A DNA stretch of 28,145 nucleotides from the NCBI GenBank assembly GCA_964538675.1, contig CAZIGM010000026.1, positions 1 to 28,145 of the forward strand, given 5' to 3'. Origin of the DNA: CAZIGM01 sp964538675 (lineage in GTDB: Bacteria > Bacillota > Bacilli > Tepidibacillales > Tepidibacillaceae). The notes beneath the pieces are model-generated. The model was not told the origin of the DNA and made no database searches. It saw only the letters and a list, made by a program, of their open reading frames with translations. Shown here piece by piece: positions 7,505 through 15,413 of the stretch. The translations under genes were made by a program, and so were the position numbers. Numbering within the stretch: position 1 is the stretch's first letter; each line of letters starts with the position of its first letter.

Positions 7505-8773
7505 TTATTTCTCCAAATTTTTCAATTTAATTCGAGCAGGACTTTTCCATTTTCCAACTGAATCTAAATTTTGGAAAATTCCTTTTATAGCTGTTCGACA
7601 AACAGACAGTGCTCCAATACTAAAATATAAAAATGGGTACCAAGTAATTAGGAAAAAAAGTTTCCAAATTTTTGAGTCATATTGACGATTCAATTTAGTA
7701 GATACTATGAACTGAATTAAACAGATAAATACTAAAATTGATGTATATGATGGAAGTGGGTTAATTCCCAATTTTTCTGTTACATTTAATTGATATGCAA
7801 TAATCCAAGTAATCACACCAATAACGAATAGAATTGACCATAAATAAGATAATAATAAGTCAATATAAATAAGCCATAATTGCCTCCACCTCCATTTAAG
7901 TAAAACATTTTTATGAGTTCTTAGTAAATGCCATCCACCTAACGCCCAACGTTTTCTTTGTTTCCAAAATTCCTTAAACTTATTTGGTACTTGAATATAG
8001 GCAATAGCTTGTGGAATATACACAACTCGATAAAATGCTTTTTGCAAACACCATGTTATATCAATATCCTCAGTTGCAGTTTTTGTTGAGAATCCACCTA
8101 CTTTAAATAATGCATCGGTTTTAAAGGCAGCTATACATCCTGAAATAGAAAAGATTTTTCCATAAAGATTTTGTGCTCTTTTAATTAGTCCAATTATTGA
8201 AGTAAATTCAATAGTCTGTATTTTTTCTAAGATATTATTTCGATTATTTACAATTGGGTTTCCTGTTACAGCACCTATGTCAGAAGAAGACATAAGTTCT
8301 TTAACTAATATTTTTATTGATAGAGGATGTGGCAGTGTATCAGCATCCATTATTATAATAACTGGAGTACTTCCTGCAACTGCAAGTGCACTATTTAATG
8401 CATTTGATTTTCCTTGATTTTCTTCTATTCTTAATAGATGGAAATTTGTAACTATGCTTAGCCATTCACGAATAACTTCAGATGTATTATCAATAGATGC
8501 ATCATCAATAAATATTACACGATATTTTGGATAATCTATTTCCATTAATCTCTTACATGTATTAGAAATTATTTTACCTTCATTATGACAAGGAACTAAT
8601 ATCGTTACATACGGTAAGTTTTCATTAAAATACTGATAATCGCTTATAGTTTTTGTACTTTCGTTTTTCTTCCAATAGATTAAACTGCAAATAATCCAAA
8701 TAATAGCCATTACTAAAGGATATACCATAATAAAATAGCCTAAATATTGAAAAGAATTATATAATACATTCAT
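7505..8773 (-). CDS. PgaC/IcaA-type processive family 2 glycosyltransferase
   Basis: About 422 residues from the ATG at 8773; the frame is open further up (to 8824), but that would overlap the previous gene by 68 bases. The ribosome binding site (GTGAAGAA) is weak, so the start is uncertain. Layout: N-terminal membrane helix (~12-32), GT2 domain with VPCHNEG, FIDDAS (Asp 90-91), IMDADTLP (DAD 143-145), TATEDID (TED 234-236) and KQRKRW (Q/RxxRW 272-276), then three or more C-terminal membrane helices. These motifs mark processive beta-glycosyltransferases such as poly-beta-1,6-GlcNAc synthase, using UDP-GlcNAc. The following deacetylase gene supports that substrate. Hyaluronan- or cellulose-like products cannot be excluded. 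Confidence 0.9.
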   Translation of the reverse strand: MNVLYNSFQYLGYFIMVYPLVMAIIWIICSLIYWKKNESTKTISDYQYFNENLPYVTILVPCHNEGKIISNTCKRLMEIDYPKYRVIFIDDASIDNTSEVIREWLSIVTNFHLLRIEENQGKSNALNSALAVAGSTPVIIIMDADTLPHPLSIKILVKELMSSSDIGAVTGNPIVNNRNNILEKIQTIEFTSIIGLIKRAQNLYGKIFSISGCIAAFKTDALFKVGGFSTKTATEDIDITWCLQKAFYRVVYIPQAIAYIQVPNKFKEFWKQRKRWALGGWHLLRTHKNVLLKWRWRQLWLIYIDLLLSYLWSILFVIGVITWIIAYQLNVTEKLGINPLPSYTSILVFICLIQFIVSTKLNRQYDSKIWKLFFLITWYPFLYFSIGALSVCRTAIKGIFQNLDSVGKWKSPARIKLKNLEK

Positions 8774-9530
8774 TTTCTTCACTACCAATTGCTGTGAATA
8801 ATTCACCGTACATTTCTTTATCAATTAACAACTGTAGTATTTCTGGTGTTACAACAGTCATTTTGGGAACAACTATTTCCCCTTTACTATCTTTAATATC
8901 TTTTTTTATTTCGTAACCTACCAACAACTCTTCCTCCTTTTGTTTCCATCTATCACTGTTTTTATTTTGTTTAAAAAATTTCTTATATTCATATTTATTA
9001 AAATGTGTACTTTGAATTTTATTCTCCAGTATCTTTATATAATCTTTTAATTCAACTGATAGATCTTCTTGTAAATTATAAATTTTACTTCTTACTTTAG
9101 AATACAACGTTTCAACCAATTTATTAGTTTGGTCTTCATATAATCTGCAATTATGAATTAAATTACGAATATATCTATCACCTTCGTCAATAGCATTAGT
9201 TTTTATTATCTCTGCTTCTCTTAAAGATTTTTTTTTAATTCCATCTGCTTCCTTTTGTGCTTTTTCTATTATTTCTCTAGCCTCTTTTAATGCTTTTTCT
9301 TTTACTTCTTCGGTTGTTTCTTCTACTCGTATTAAAGCTTTCCGGAAATGAATATCCTGTTTTTCATATTCTATAATTTTTTCTTCTAGTGCTTTCTTTT
9401 CATTACAACTTTTTGAATAGTAAAATATCATCTTTTGTAAATATCTATCTACTTGCTTTGGATTATAACCTTGTATGGTACGATCAAATCTTTTGTTTCT
9501 AATTATTTCTTCAAAGTACTCTGGAATCAA
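8757..9530 (-). CDS. DivIVA-like coiled-coil protein in exopolysaccharide operon
   Basis: A 257-residue soluble protein. Start is TTG at 9530 with AGGGGTG 7 bases upstream. Residues ~10-35 (NKRFDRTIQGYNPKQVDRYL) match the DivIVA N-terminal pattern F-x-R-x-x-x-G-Y-x-x-x-Q-V-D. A charged coiled coil spans ~40-130, with alanine/glutamate/lysine repeats (KALKEAREIIEKAQKEADGI). A lysine-rich linker follows, then a compact end (~205-250: VGYEIKKDIKDSKGEIVVPK, TVVTPEILQLL). That end resembles the short G-x-x-x-x-D-v-x-D-x-x-G motif seen in RpoC and ahead of HD-GYP domains. DivIVA proteins bind curved membranes and recruit partners. Its place between a two-TM protein and the synthase, overlapping the synthase start, suggests it organises the polysaccharide machinery. 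That role is inferred. Confidence 0.78.
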   Translation of the reverse strand: MIPEYFEEIIRNKRFDRTIQGYNPKQVDRYLQKMIFYYSKSCNEKKALEEKIIEYEKQDIHFRKALIRVEETTEEVKEKALKEAREIIEKAQKEADGIKKKSLREAEIIKTNAIDEGDRYIRNLIHNCRLYEDQTNKLVETLYSKVRSKIYNLQEDLSVELKDYIKILENKIQSTHFNKYEYKKFFKQNKNSDRWKQKEEELLVGYEIKKDIKDSKGEIVVPKMTVVTPEILQLLIDKEMYGELFTAIGSEENECII

Positions 9531-9552
9531 TTGTTTTCACCCCTACCTATGC

Positions 9553-10209
9553 TTAAATAACTTTTTCTGCTAATCCATTAGCTAAATCTTTATAACCTAA
9601 TTCGTATAAACATTGTGATAATTTTACTTTTGCAATATTTTTAATTATTACTGATGATTCAGGATGTTCTAAAATTATTCTTAAATAACTTGCACCCTTT
9701 AAAAATTTTCTTTTTTTCATCAATGAAATTGATATATTTAGTAGTTTTTGAGGTTGATTTATACCTTCATAAGAAATACTAGTGGGCTTATATAATACAA
9801 CTGATAAATTATCTTTTACTTTATCAACCTCTTTTAAGATATTTTGCGAATTAACTTTACTAATCAATGCTTCTGACCATTGTATATCTTTTTCAATATA
9901 TACAAGGTGATTGAGATTAAACTTTGTTTTTCTTTTTTTTGCAAAAGAGGAGTTATTATACTTAACCCATACCAAACTTAATATATAGACTGTAATAGCC
10001 CAAATTACTACAACAAGCATATTATAACTTGTTAATATAACTGATTCTGCTATATACAAATTTTTAGAAAATTTAAATGACATGATTTGCCATAGAAGAA
10101 CAATAAAATGCCAACTTATAACAGCTCCAACAATAACCCATGTTATAAGGGTTGCAAGTATTATTAAAACTTTTTTAAATTTTTTGTTTTTTTCTTTTTT
10201 AAGCCGCAT
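9553..10209 (-). CDS. two-TM membrane protein, possible PgaD-like partner
   Basis: A 218-residue protein I cannot place in a family with certainty. It has a very basic N-terminus (MRLKKEKNKKFKK), two membrane helices (~14-36 and ~57-82), and a cytoplasmic tail of ~135 residues. The end of the tail (ISLMKKRKFLKGASYLRIIL and the segment after it) has TPR-like helices. It is the first gene of the polysaccharide operon, 22 bases before the DivIVA-like gene. PgaD, the small partner of PgaC in E. coli, also has two membrane helices and a position next to the synthase gene, so a PgaD-like role is plausible. No sequence motif proves it. The ATG has GGTGAG upstream. Confidence 0.7.
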   Translation of the reverse strand: MRLKKEKNKKFKKVLIILATLITWVIVGAVISWHFIVLLWQIMSFKFSKNLYIAESVILTSYNMLVVVIWAITVYILSLVWVKYNNSSFAKKRKTKFNLNHLVYIEKDIQWSEALISKVNSQNILKEVDKVKDNLSVVLYKPTSISYEGINQPQKLLNISISLMKKRKFLKGASYLRIILEHPESSVIIKNIAKVKLSQCLYELGYKDLANGLAEKVI

Positions 10210-10258
10210 AAGCTCTCACCTTATTTATCTCTTTATACTTGCACCTAATCAATTCATA

Positions 10259-10285
10259 TGTGGACAAACTGATACTTATTCCACA
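10259..10285. promoter_or_regulatory. inverted repeat upstream of exopolysaccharide operon
   Basis: TGTGGA (10259-10264) and TCCACA (10280-10285) are reverse complements 15 bases apart, 50-76 bases upstream of the first operon gene. Spacing fits a dimeric regulator. The arms are short, so chance is possible. Confidence 0.25.
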
Positions 10286-10347
10286 AAATTATATGTTTAA
10301 CGGATAAATTTATTTAATATAGTCCAATATCTTTTATTTTGTTTCAT

Positions 10348-10378
10348 AAAAAAAATGACTGTTTTAATTACAGTCATT
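10348..10378 (-). terminator. intrinsic terminator (minus strand)
   Basis: On the minus strand AATGACTGT (10378-10370) pairs with ACAGTCATT (10362-10354) across a 7-base loop and is followed by eight T. It ends transcripts coming from the ubiD side. It lies about 140 bases before the exopolysaccharide operon, so it could also be a leader terminator for that operon. Confidence 0.75.
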
Positions 10379-10528
10379 AGGCTGTTGAAAATGGGTACTT
10401 AAAGTATTTGTAGTTCCGTATGTAGTGCTACAAAACTTTTAGGTATAATAATAGTGGTAGGAACGGAGCTTACTTAATGTAAGTGAGTACCGAAGATTTA
10501 AGCTGTAACGAAGAACTTGATTACCCCA
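10379..10528. other. unexplained 150-bp segment, less AT-rich than its surroundings
   Basis: Non-coding stretch between the ubiD stop and the terminator. Its edge GGCTGTTGAAAA (from 10380) resembles ends of some insertion sequences. Inside are internal inverted repeats: CTTACTT/AAGTGAG (10470-10476 and 10481-10487, flanked by CGG and CCG), AGCTTA/TAAGCT (10468-10473 and 10499-10504), and GGTACT/AGTACC. It could be a remnant of a mobile element, a short repeat of the genome, or a structured RNA. No known riboswitch motif was recognised. Confidence 0.4.
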
Positions 10529-12364
10529 TTAAGTTTTTTTTCTTTCACCCAAACTAGCTCCCTGTACAAAAAATCTCTGGATATTCTTCTCAACAGTTAA
10601 ATCTGGTATTAGTGGTGGTGCATGGTGTGGTTTAGTACGAGCATCAATAATTAAATTGTCACAGGTCCAATGTTTGTATTCATAAGAACTATTCACTCCA
10701 TAAATATCATGGGAAGGATTACTTCTTGTAAATGTAACCCATAAGAAATTATCTACAGAGCTGCCGATAAATTCACTGTCATCTGATAATATAATCAATG
10801 GACAAGTAAGTATAGAACCCTTTACTTGAATTGCAGTACTTAAATCCAGCAATTCCTTTTGGGCATTTTCGTAAGTAGAAAATTCAGGGCCTTCGATCGC
10901 CACAATGCCTGGAATTACCATACGAGGATTACTAAACTCATTTAACTTCTCTATATTTTCTGGCACCTCTTTACATAAGTCTCTTTTTTTATCGCCATAT
11001 GCTGCAAAGATGACTTTGCTTCCTATATTAAGGCCAGTACCAGAATAATCTAGGGTATCAATGGTTGTATTTGTTTGAAAGTGAATATCTCTATGAAGAT
11101 CTATTCTTTCTAAAATATAGGTTAAAAATTCTACTTCCTTATGGGTATCCAGTGCTTGATCTTCTTCTGCTGTAATAAATATATACTTTGCTAAGCTTAA
11201 TTGTCCTGTTCCTAAAATCCTATTAGCTAAAGTAAGAAGCTCAGCGGGTTGCTTTACTTGATTATAAGGAGTATAACGCTCACTACCAATCGCAAAAAGT
11301 AAAGGGTGTACCCCTGCGGCATCTACTGCATGCACTTCTTTTACACCAGGTATCTCTTGTTTAATTGCATTACCTGTTAAATCATGTATAAGAGTACCAA
11401 ATGAAGTATCTTCCTGAGGAGGCCGACCGACAACAGTAAATGGCCAAATAGCATTAGGTCGGGCATAAACCTTATGGATTTTCATTACTGGAAAATCATG
11501 TGTTAAGCTATAATAGCCCAAATGATCACCAAAAGGTCCCTCTGGCTTAGTTTCATCAGGATATATTTCACCTGTGATAACAAAATCAGCGTCATTGCTT
11601 ATACAATAACCATCACAATAGATATAACGAAAATGGCGTCCTGCAAGAATACCAGCAAAGATCATCTCACTTAAACCTTCTGGTAAAGGCATAATTGCTG
11701 CTAGTGTATGAGCTGGAGGTCCTCCAATAAAAATACTAACCTTTAATGGCTCTCCTTTTTTATTTGCTTTTTCTTGATGGATTCCGATTCCTCGATGTAT
11801 TTGGTAATGTAGCCCAATTTCTTTGTTCAACTCATATTCGTTACCATTTAATTGAACACGATACATTCCCAGATTAGCATTCATAATGCCAGGATTATCT
11901 GGGTCTTCACTATAAACCTGAGGTAAAGTAATAAAGGCACCTCCATCATTTGGCCAATGATGGATTAGTGGAAGATCCGAAATATTTATCTCTTGATAGT
12001 TATTCTTTAAACTAGATGAATTCTTTAAGGGCAATGCCTTCAAAGCTGCTAATCCTGTACTAAGGTAGTTGAAGGGGTTTTTCAAAGCTTTTACTGGATT
12101 GTCTCTTAGTGAAATAACGTTTTGCGTTTCCTTCCACGTTTTACGAAAAATAAATCTGCTTCTCTCTTCCGTACCAAATAAATTTGACACCGCCCGAAAA
12201 CTCGAACCTTTGATGTTTTCAAATAGCAAAGCTGGTCCACCAGACTCATATATCTTTAAATGTATAGCAGCCATTTCAAGATATGGATCTACTTCTTCAT
12301 GAATACGAACTAAATGACCGTGTTTTTCCAAATCAAGGATACACTCTTCTAAATTATTATACAT
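10529..12364 (-). CDS. UbiD-family prenylated-FMN-dependent decarboxylase
   Basis: A 611-residue member of the UbiD family, which (de)carboxylates aromatic or unsaturated acids using prenyl-FMN made by UbiX. Visible family blocks: MNANLGMYRVQL (active-site Arg ~169), HRGIGIHQEKA, FIGGPPAHTLAAIMPLPEG, FVITGEIYPDETKPEGPFGD followed by HLGYY (catalytic Glu region ~266-275), and VVGRPPQEDT. It is longer than E. coli UbiD (~497) and resembles the ~610-residue type common in Bacteroidetes. GGGAG lies 10 bases before the ATG. Base composition is visibly richer in G and C than both neighbours. With no ubiX or pathway gene near, and odd DNA just downstream, lateral gain is likely. The substrate is unknown. 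Confidence 0.92.
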   Translation of the reverse strand: MYNNLEECILDLEKHGHLVRIHEEVDPYLEMAAIHLKIYESGGPALLFENIKGSSFRAVSNLFGTEERSRFIFRKTWKETQNVISLRDNPVKALKNPFNYLSTGLAALKALPLKNSSSLKNNYQEINISDLPLIHHWPNDGGAFITLPQVYSEDPDNPGIMNANLGMYRVQLNGNEYELNKEIGLHYQIHRGIGIHQEKANKKGEPLKVSIFIGGPPAHTLAAIMPLPEGLSEMIFAGILAGRHFRYIYCDGYCISNDADFVITGEIYPDETKPEGPFGDHLGYYSLTHDFPVMKIHKVYARPNAIWPFTVVGRPPQEDTSFGTLIHDLTGNAIKQEIPGVKEVHAVDAAGVHPLLFAIGSERYTPYNQVKQPAELLTLANRILGTGQLSLAKYIFITAEEDQALDTHKEVEFLTYILERIDLHRDIHFQTNTTIDTLDYSGTGLNIGSKVIFAAYGDKKRDLCKEVPENIEKLNEFSNPRMVIPGIVAIEGPEFSTYENAQKELLDLSTAIQVKGSILTCPLIILSDDSEFIGSSVDNFLWVTFTRSNPSHDIYGVNSSYEYKHWTCDNLIIDARTKPHHAPPLIPDLTVEKNIQRFFVQGASLGERKKT

Positions 12365-12383
12365 TCTTAACTAGCTCCCAATT

Positions 12384-12575
12384 TTAAATTTGATAAGACA
12401 ATGAATAAAGGTGACAAATAACTTCATTATATATAGTATAATTCGCAAATAATTCAATTTCTTTGTTTTTATGCTTAGAAAGTAGATTTAATATATAATC
12501 AATAACTATTTTCAATCTATGTATAGATGAATTTGTATTAACTTGTTCTTTCATAAATATTAATTTAATTGCCAT
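12384..12575 (-). CDS. doubtful small ORF, 63 residues
   Basis: A short frame between rlmH and ubiD, starting MAIKLIFMKEQVNTNSSIHR and predicted to be helical, with no recognised domain. No convincing ribosome binding site precedes the ATG at 12575 or the internal ATG eight codons in. It ends 19 bases before ubiD. It could be a small species-specific protein, a decayed gene, or chance; the stretch otherwise holds only AT-rich DNA and probably the ubiD promoter. Confidence 0.3.
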   Translation of the reverse strand: MAIKLIFMKEQVNTNSSIHRLKIVIDYILNLLSKHKNKEIELFANYTIYNEVICHLYSLSYQI

Positions 12576-12628
12576 TTTATCATACTTCTATAATATTTTT
12601 AAATACGGACTATAAACTAAAACCTTAT

Positions 12629-13108
12629 TTATTTATGGTACGGTTCCCCTCGGTTAATTTTAAAAGCTCGATAGATTTGTTCAATCAATATTAGACGCAT
12701 CATTTGGTGAGGAAAGGTCATTTTAGAAAATGATAATAGTTTATCAGCTTTTTTATATACTTCTTGGGATAATCCTAGCGATCCTCCGATTACAAATACA
12801 ATATGACTCTTACCATAGATAGAAAGGTTATCTATCTCCTTTGCTAATTCCTCTGAATTTAATAGTTCTCCTTCAATAGCAAGTGCTATAACATATTGAT
12901 TGTCTTTTATCTGTTGTAATATTCGAGCACCTTCTTTTTGTTTTACTATCAACATCTCATTTTCACTTAAATTCTCTGGCGCTTTTTCTTCGGCTAATTC
13001 TAATATCCTAACCTTCGCTAATGAGGATAAGCGTTTGAGATATTCATCAATACCATCTCTTATAAATCTTTCTTTTAGTTTGCCAATTGCAATTATTGTA
13101 ATTTGCAT
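12629..13108 (-). CDS. rlmH: 23S rRNA (pseudouridine1915-N3)-methyltransferase
   Basis: A 159-residue SPOUT-class enzyme of normal length. It methylates N3 of pseudouridine 1915 in helix 69 of 23S rRNA, using S-adenosylmethionine, on the assembled 70S ribosome. It opens MQITIIAIGKLKERFIRDGI. The trefoil-knot cofactor loop is FVIGGSLGLSQEVYKKAD, and the C-terminal block LSFSKMTFPHQMMRLILIEQ then RAFKINRGEPYHK is almost invariant in the family. It lies downstream of htrA in the conserved wal cluster, but a terminator between them suggests its own promoter in the 116-base gap. The start has GAGGT upstream. Confidence 0.97.
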   Translation of the reverse strand: MQITIIAIGKLKERFIRDGIDEYLKRLSSLAKVRILELAEEKAPENLSENEMLIVKQKEGARILQQIKDNQYVIALAIEGELLNSEELAKEIDNLSIYGKSHIVFVIGGSLGLSQEVYKKADKLLSFSKMTFPHQMMRLILIEQIYRAFKINRGEPYHK

Positions 13109-13154
13109 ATAATTTACCTCTTAATAATTATTTTATGGTTTGATTTTACCATAT

Positions 13155-13199
13155 AAAAAATAAAAACTAGTCAGTAATAATCAAATATTCCTGGCTAGT
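13155..13199 (-). terminator. intrinsic terminator after htrA
   Basis: On the minus strand ACTAGCCAG (13199-13191) pairs with CTGACTAGT (13174-13166) with one mismatch, followed by TTTTTATTTTTT. It ends the htrA transcript about 25 bases after its stop. Confidence 0.65.
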
Positions 13200-13224
13200 G
13201 TGTACATAAATATATATTTATATT

Positions 13225-14457
13225 TTATAGATTCATTTCTGTTAATGTCATTATTATAGTTTCTAGCTTCCCCTCACGAAAATATGTTACTTTCATTTTA
13301 TCTCCTACTTCCTTTTCATTGTAAAGGTATTTTCTTAAATCGGAGGAGTTCTTGATTTCATAATCATCTAGTTTTACTATAACATCCAATTTTTTTAAAC
13401 CAGCCAATTCCGCAGCACCTAATCTAGTAACTTCTATTAAAACAACCCCTTCATTAACTGTATCAGGTATTTTTAATACATTTTTTCTATCATCTTGAGA
13501 TACATATTGAAGATCATATGGTGAGATACCCATGTAAGGTCTTATTACCTTACCGTTGTCTATTAATTGATTAATTATAGGCTTAGCATCACTTATTGGT
13601 ATAGCAAACCCAAGTCCCTCTATATTTGTATCTGAGATTTTTGCACTATTTATACCTATAACTTGTCCATCAATATTAACTAATGCTCCTCCACTATTAC
13701 CAGGATTTATTGCTGCATCAGTTTGAAGTACATTAGTTTCCCAATCTTCATTACCATCCCCATCGATATCACTTGGTATGCTTCTATTTGATGAACTAAT
13801 TACTCCTACTGTAACTGTTTGTGAAAATGCTTGTCCTAAAGGATTTCCAATGGCAATCGCTGGTTCACCTGGTTTTATATTCGTAGAATCCCCGAACTCA
13901 GCAACCCCTTCCACGTATTTTTCATCAATTGATATTACAGCCAAATCTGTCAATGCATCTGCTCCAATAACTTGTGCAGCTATTCTCTCTCCAGAATTTA
14001 GAGCTACTTCAACCTTTTTGGCTCCTTGAATAACATGATAATTTGTTATTATATATGCTTTGCCATTTATTATATCAAAAACAACTCCAGAACCTTCTCC
14101 TGCGTCAACATCACTAGTAGTACGGTTCCAAAAATTATTCTGCTCTTGTATATTAACAACACCTACTACAGCTGGCTTTACTTTTTCAACCGCTTCAACT
14201 ATTGCTGAATTAACATCCACTTCTACTTCTACGTTTTTTGCACTAGAAGGTACATTTACTTGTGTGACTGTATTATTCATGAATTGTCCATTTGAAACAT
14301 CTATTAGCCCAAAATATATGAAAGCAAAAAATAAAAATAAAACTATAAGTCCACCAACTATTCCAGAGAACAATGAAATTAATACAGTTGAGGTTTGTTT
14401 TTTTTGTTTTCTTGTCTCGTAAAATTCATCATCATAAAATGTCATAGACTTTCTCAC
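13225..14457 (-). CDS. htrA: HtrA-type membrane-anchored serine protease with PDZ domain
   Basis: A 410-residue S1C protease. Order: cytoplasmic start (~1-24), one membrane helix (~25-51), linker, trypsin-like domain (~85-280), PDZ (~300-405). The catalytic triad is complete: His141 in TNYHVIQG, Asp171 in ALTDLAVI, Ser255 in NPGNSGGALV. It degrades or refolds misfolded proteins on the outer face of the membrane. An insert IPSDIDGDGNEDW (~227-239), rich in acidic residues, looks like a calcium-binding loop; it is also seen in some clostridial HtrAs. The gene belongs to the wal cluster, 112 bases after walJ, and its Bacillus counterpart is yycK/htrC. The ATG has AAAGGTGAG upstream. Confidence 0.95.
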   Translation of the reverse strand: MRKSMTFYDDEFYETRKQKKQTSTVLISLFSGIVGGLIVLFLFFAFIYFGLIDVSNGQFMNNTVTQVNVPSSAKNVEVEVDVNSAIVEAVEKVKPAVVGVVNIQEQNNFWNRTTSDVDAGEGSGVVFDIINGKAYIITNYHVIQGAKKVEVALNSGERIAAQVIGADALTDLAVISIDEKYVEGVAEFGDSTNIKPGEPAIAIGNPLGQAFSQTVTVGVISSSNRSIPSDIDGDGNEDWETNVLQTDAAINPGNSGGALVNIDGQVIGINSAKISDTNIEGLGFAIPISDAKPIINQLIDNGKVIRPYMGISPYDLQYVSQDDRKNVLKIPDTVNEGVVLIEVTRLGAAELAGLKKLDVIVKLDDYEIKNSSDLRKYLYNEKEVGDKMKVTYFREGKLETIIMTLTEMNL

Positions 14458-14569
14458 CTTTCTTAAAATAGTATTAATTTTATACTAATGCTTACAAAGA
14501 TAAGTATACATAATATATTTTTTAATATTTTAAAATTGTTTTAAGAATTTATTAAGTATTTTAAATATA

Positions 14570-15385
14570 CTAACCTATAATGACTTGCTCCTTATAATCT
14601 ATTATTTCTAATTTTGTTGGCTCATTTGCATAAGTATCCATTATTTTTATTTTATCTTCAGTAATATTATTATCTGCTAATATACTCTTTACAGTTAATT
14701 TTGCTAATTCTCTTATATTATTTTCCTTACTTAAATGAGATAAGTATACTATTTCTGTTTCTGTTGTTATTACCTCAGCTAGAGCCTCGCCAGTAGCTTC
14801 ATTAGATAAATGACCAACATCACTTAAAATCCTTTGTTTAACTGACCATGGATATGAAGACATCCTTACCATATCAATATTATGATTTGCTTCAAAAATA
14901 AAAGCATTTGAACCCTTTATTTTATCTTTTATTTTTTGATTTACATATCCTAAATCAGTTACTATACTTAATTTTAAATTTCTTACTTTAATAATATATC
15001 CAACTGGCTCTATTGCGTCATGAGAAACCCCAAAGGATTCTATTTTCAAATCGCCAAATTCACTTGTTAATTCAGTTTTTATAATATTTATCAAGGAATC
15101 ATCAATCTTTCCAACACAATTCGGAAGATTTTTAAATGTATTATAGTTCAGATATATTGGGATCTTATATTTTCTTGAAATTACACCTAATCCTTTTATA
15201 TGATCATCATGTTCGTGAGTTACGAATATCCCATCAATATCATTCGGATTAACCATAATTTTTTTTAACCCATCCTCAATCCTTCGACCACTTATTCCTG
15301 CATCTATTAGTAAATTATAATCTTTAGAACCTACATAAATAGAATTACCTGTGCTACCACTTGCCAGTACACTATACTTTATCAA
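14570..15385 (-). CDS. walJ: WalJ/YycJ metallo-beta-lactamase-fold hydrolase
   Basis: A 271-residue soluble protein of the YycJ family. The metal site H-x-H-x-D-H is FVTHEHDDHIKG (His57, His59, Asp61, His62), with the later ligands in GVSHDAIEPVGY, TDLGY, EANHNIDM and YLSHLS. It opens MIKYSVLASGSTGNSIYVGS. Members of this family are DNA-directed nucleases in vitro and have been tied to cell wall and division control, and mismatch repair in some species. It is the fifth gene of the walRKHIJ operon, starting 28 bases after walI. Length is normal. Confidence 0.95.
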   Translation of the reverse strand: MIKYSVLASGSTGNSIYVGSKDYNLLIDAGISGRRIEDGLKKIMVNPNDIDGIFVTHEHDDHIKGLGVISRKYKIPIYLNYNTFKNLPNCVGKIDDSLINIIKTELTSEFGDLKIESFGVSHDAIEPVGYIIKVRNLKLSIVTDLGYVNQKIKDKIKGSNAFIFEANHNIDMVRMSSYPWSVKQRILSDVGHLSNEATGEALAEVITTETEIVYLSHLSKENNIRELAKLTVKSILADNNITEDKIKIMDTYANEPTKLEIIDYKEQVIIG

Positions 15386-15413
15386 GTTAGATCCCCCATA
15401 TAATTGTTAAATT

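Noticed and set aside
10082..10300. Plus-strand open frame over the start of the two-TM gene
   Set aside because: No ribosome binding site and no family resemblance; the opposite strand carries a membrane protein with good start context.
10210..10528. c-di-GMP riboswitch before the polysaccharide operon
   Set aside because: Context invites it, but neither the GEMM-I nor the GEMM-II conserved segments could be found on the minus strand.
14026..14422. Plus-strand open frames inside htrA
   Set aside because: Shadows of the htrA coding sequence; the protease motifs show which strand is real.
14458..14569. WalR box upstream of htrA (TGTATA and TGTAAG on the minus strand)
   Set aside because: The half-sites start 14 bases apart where the known WalR box needs 11.
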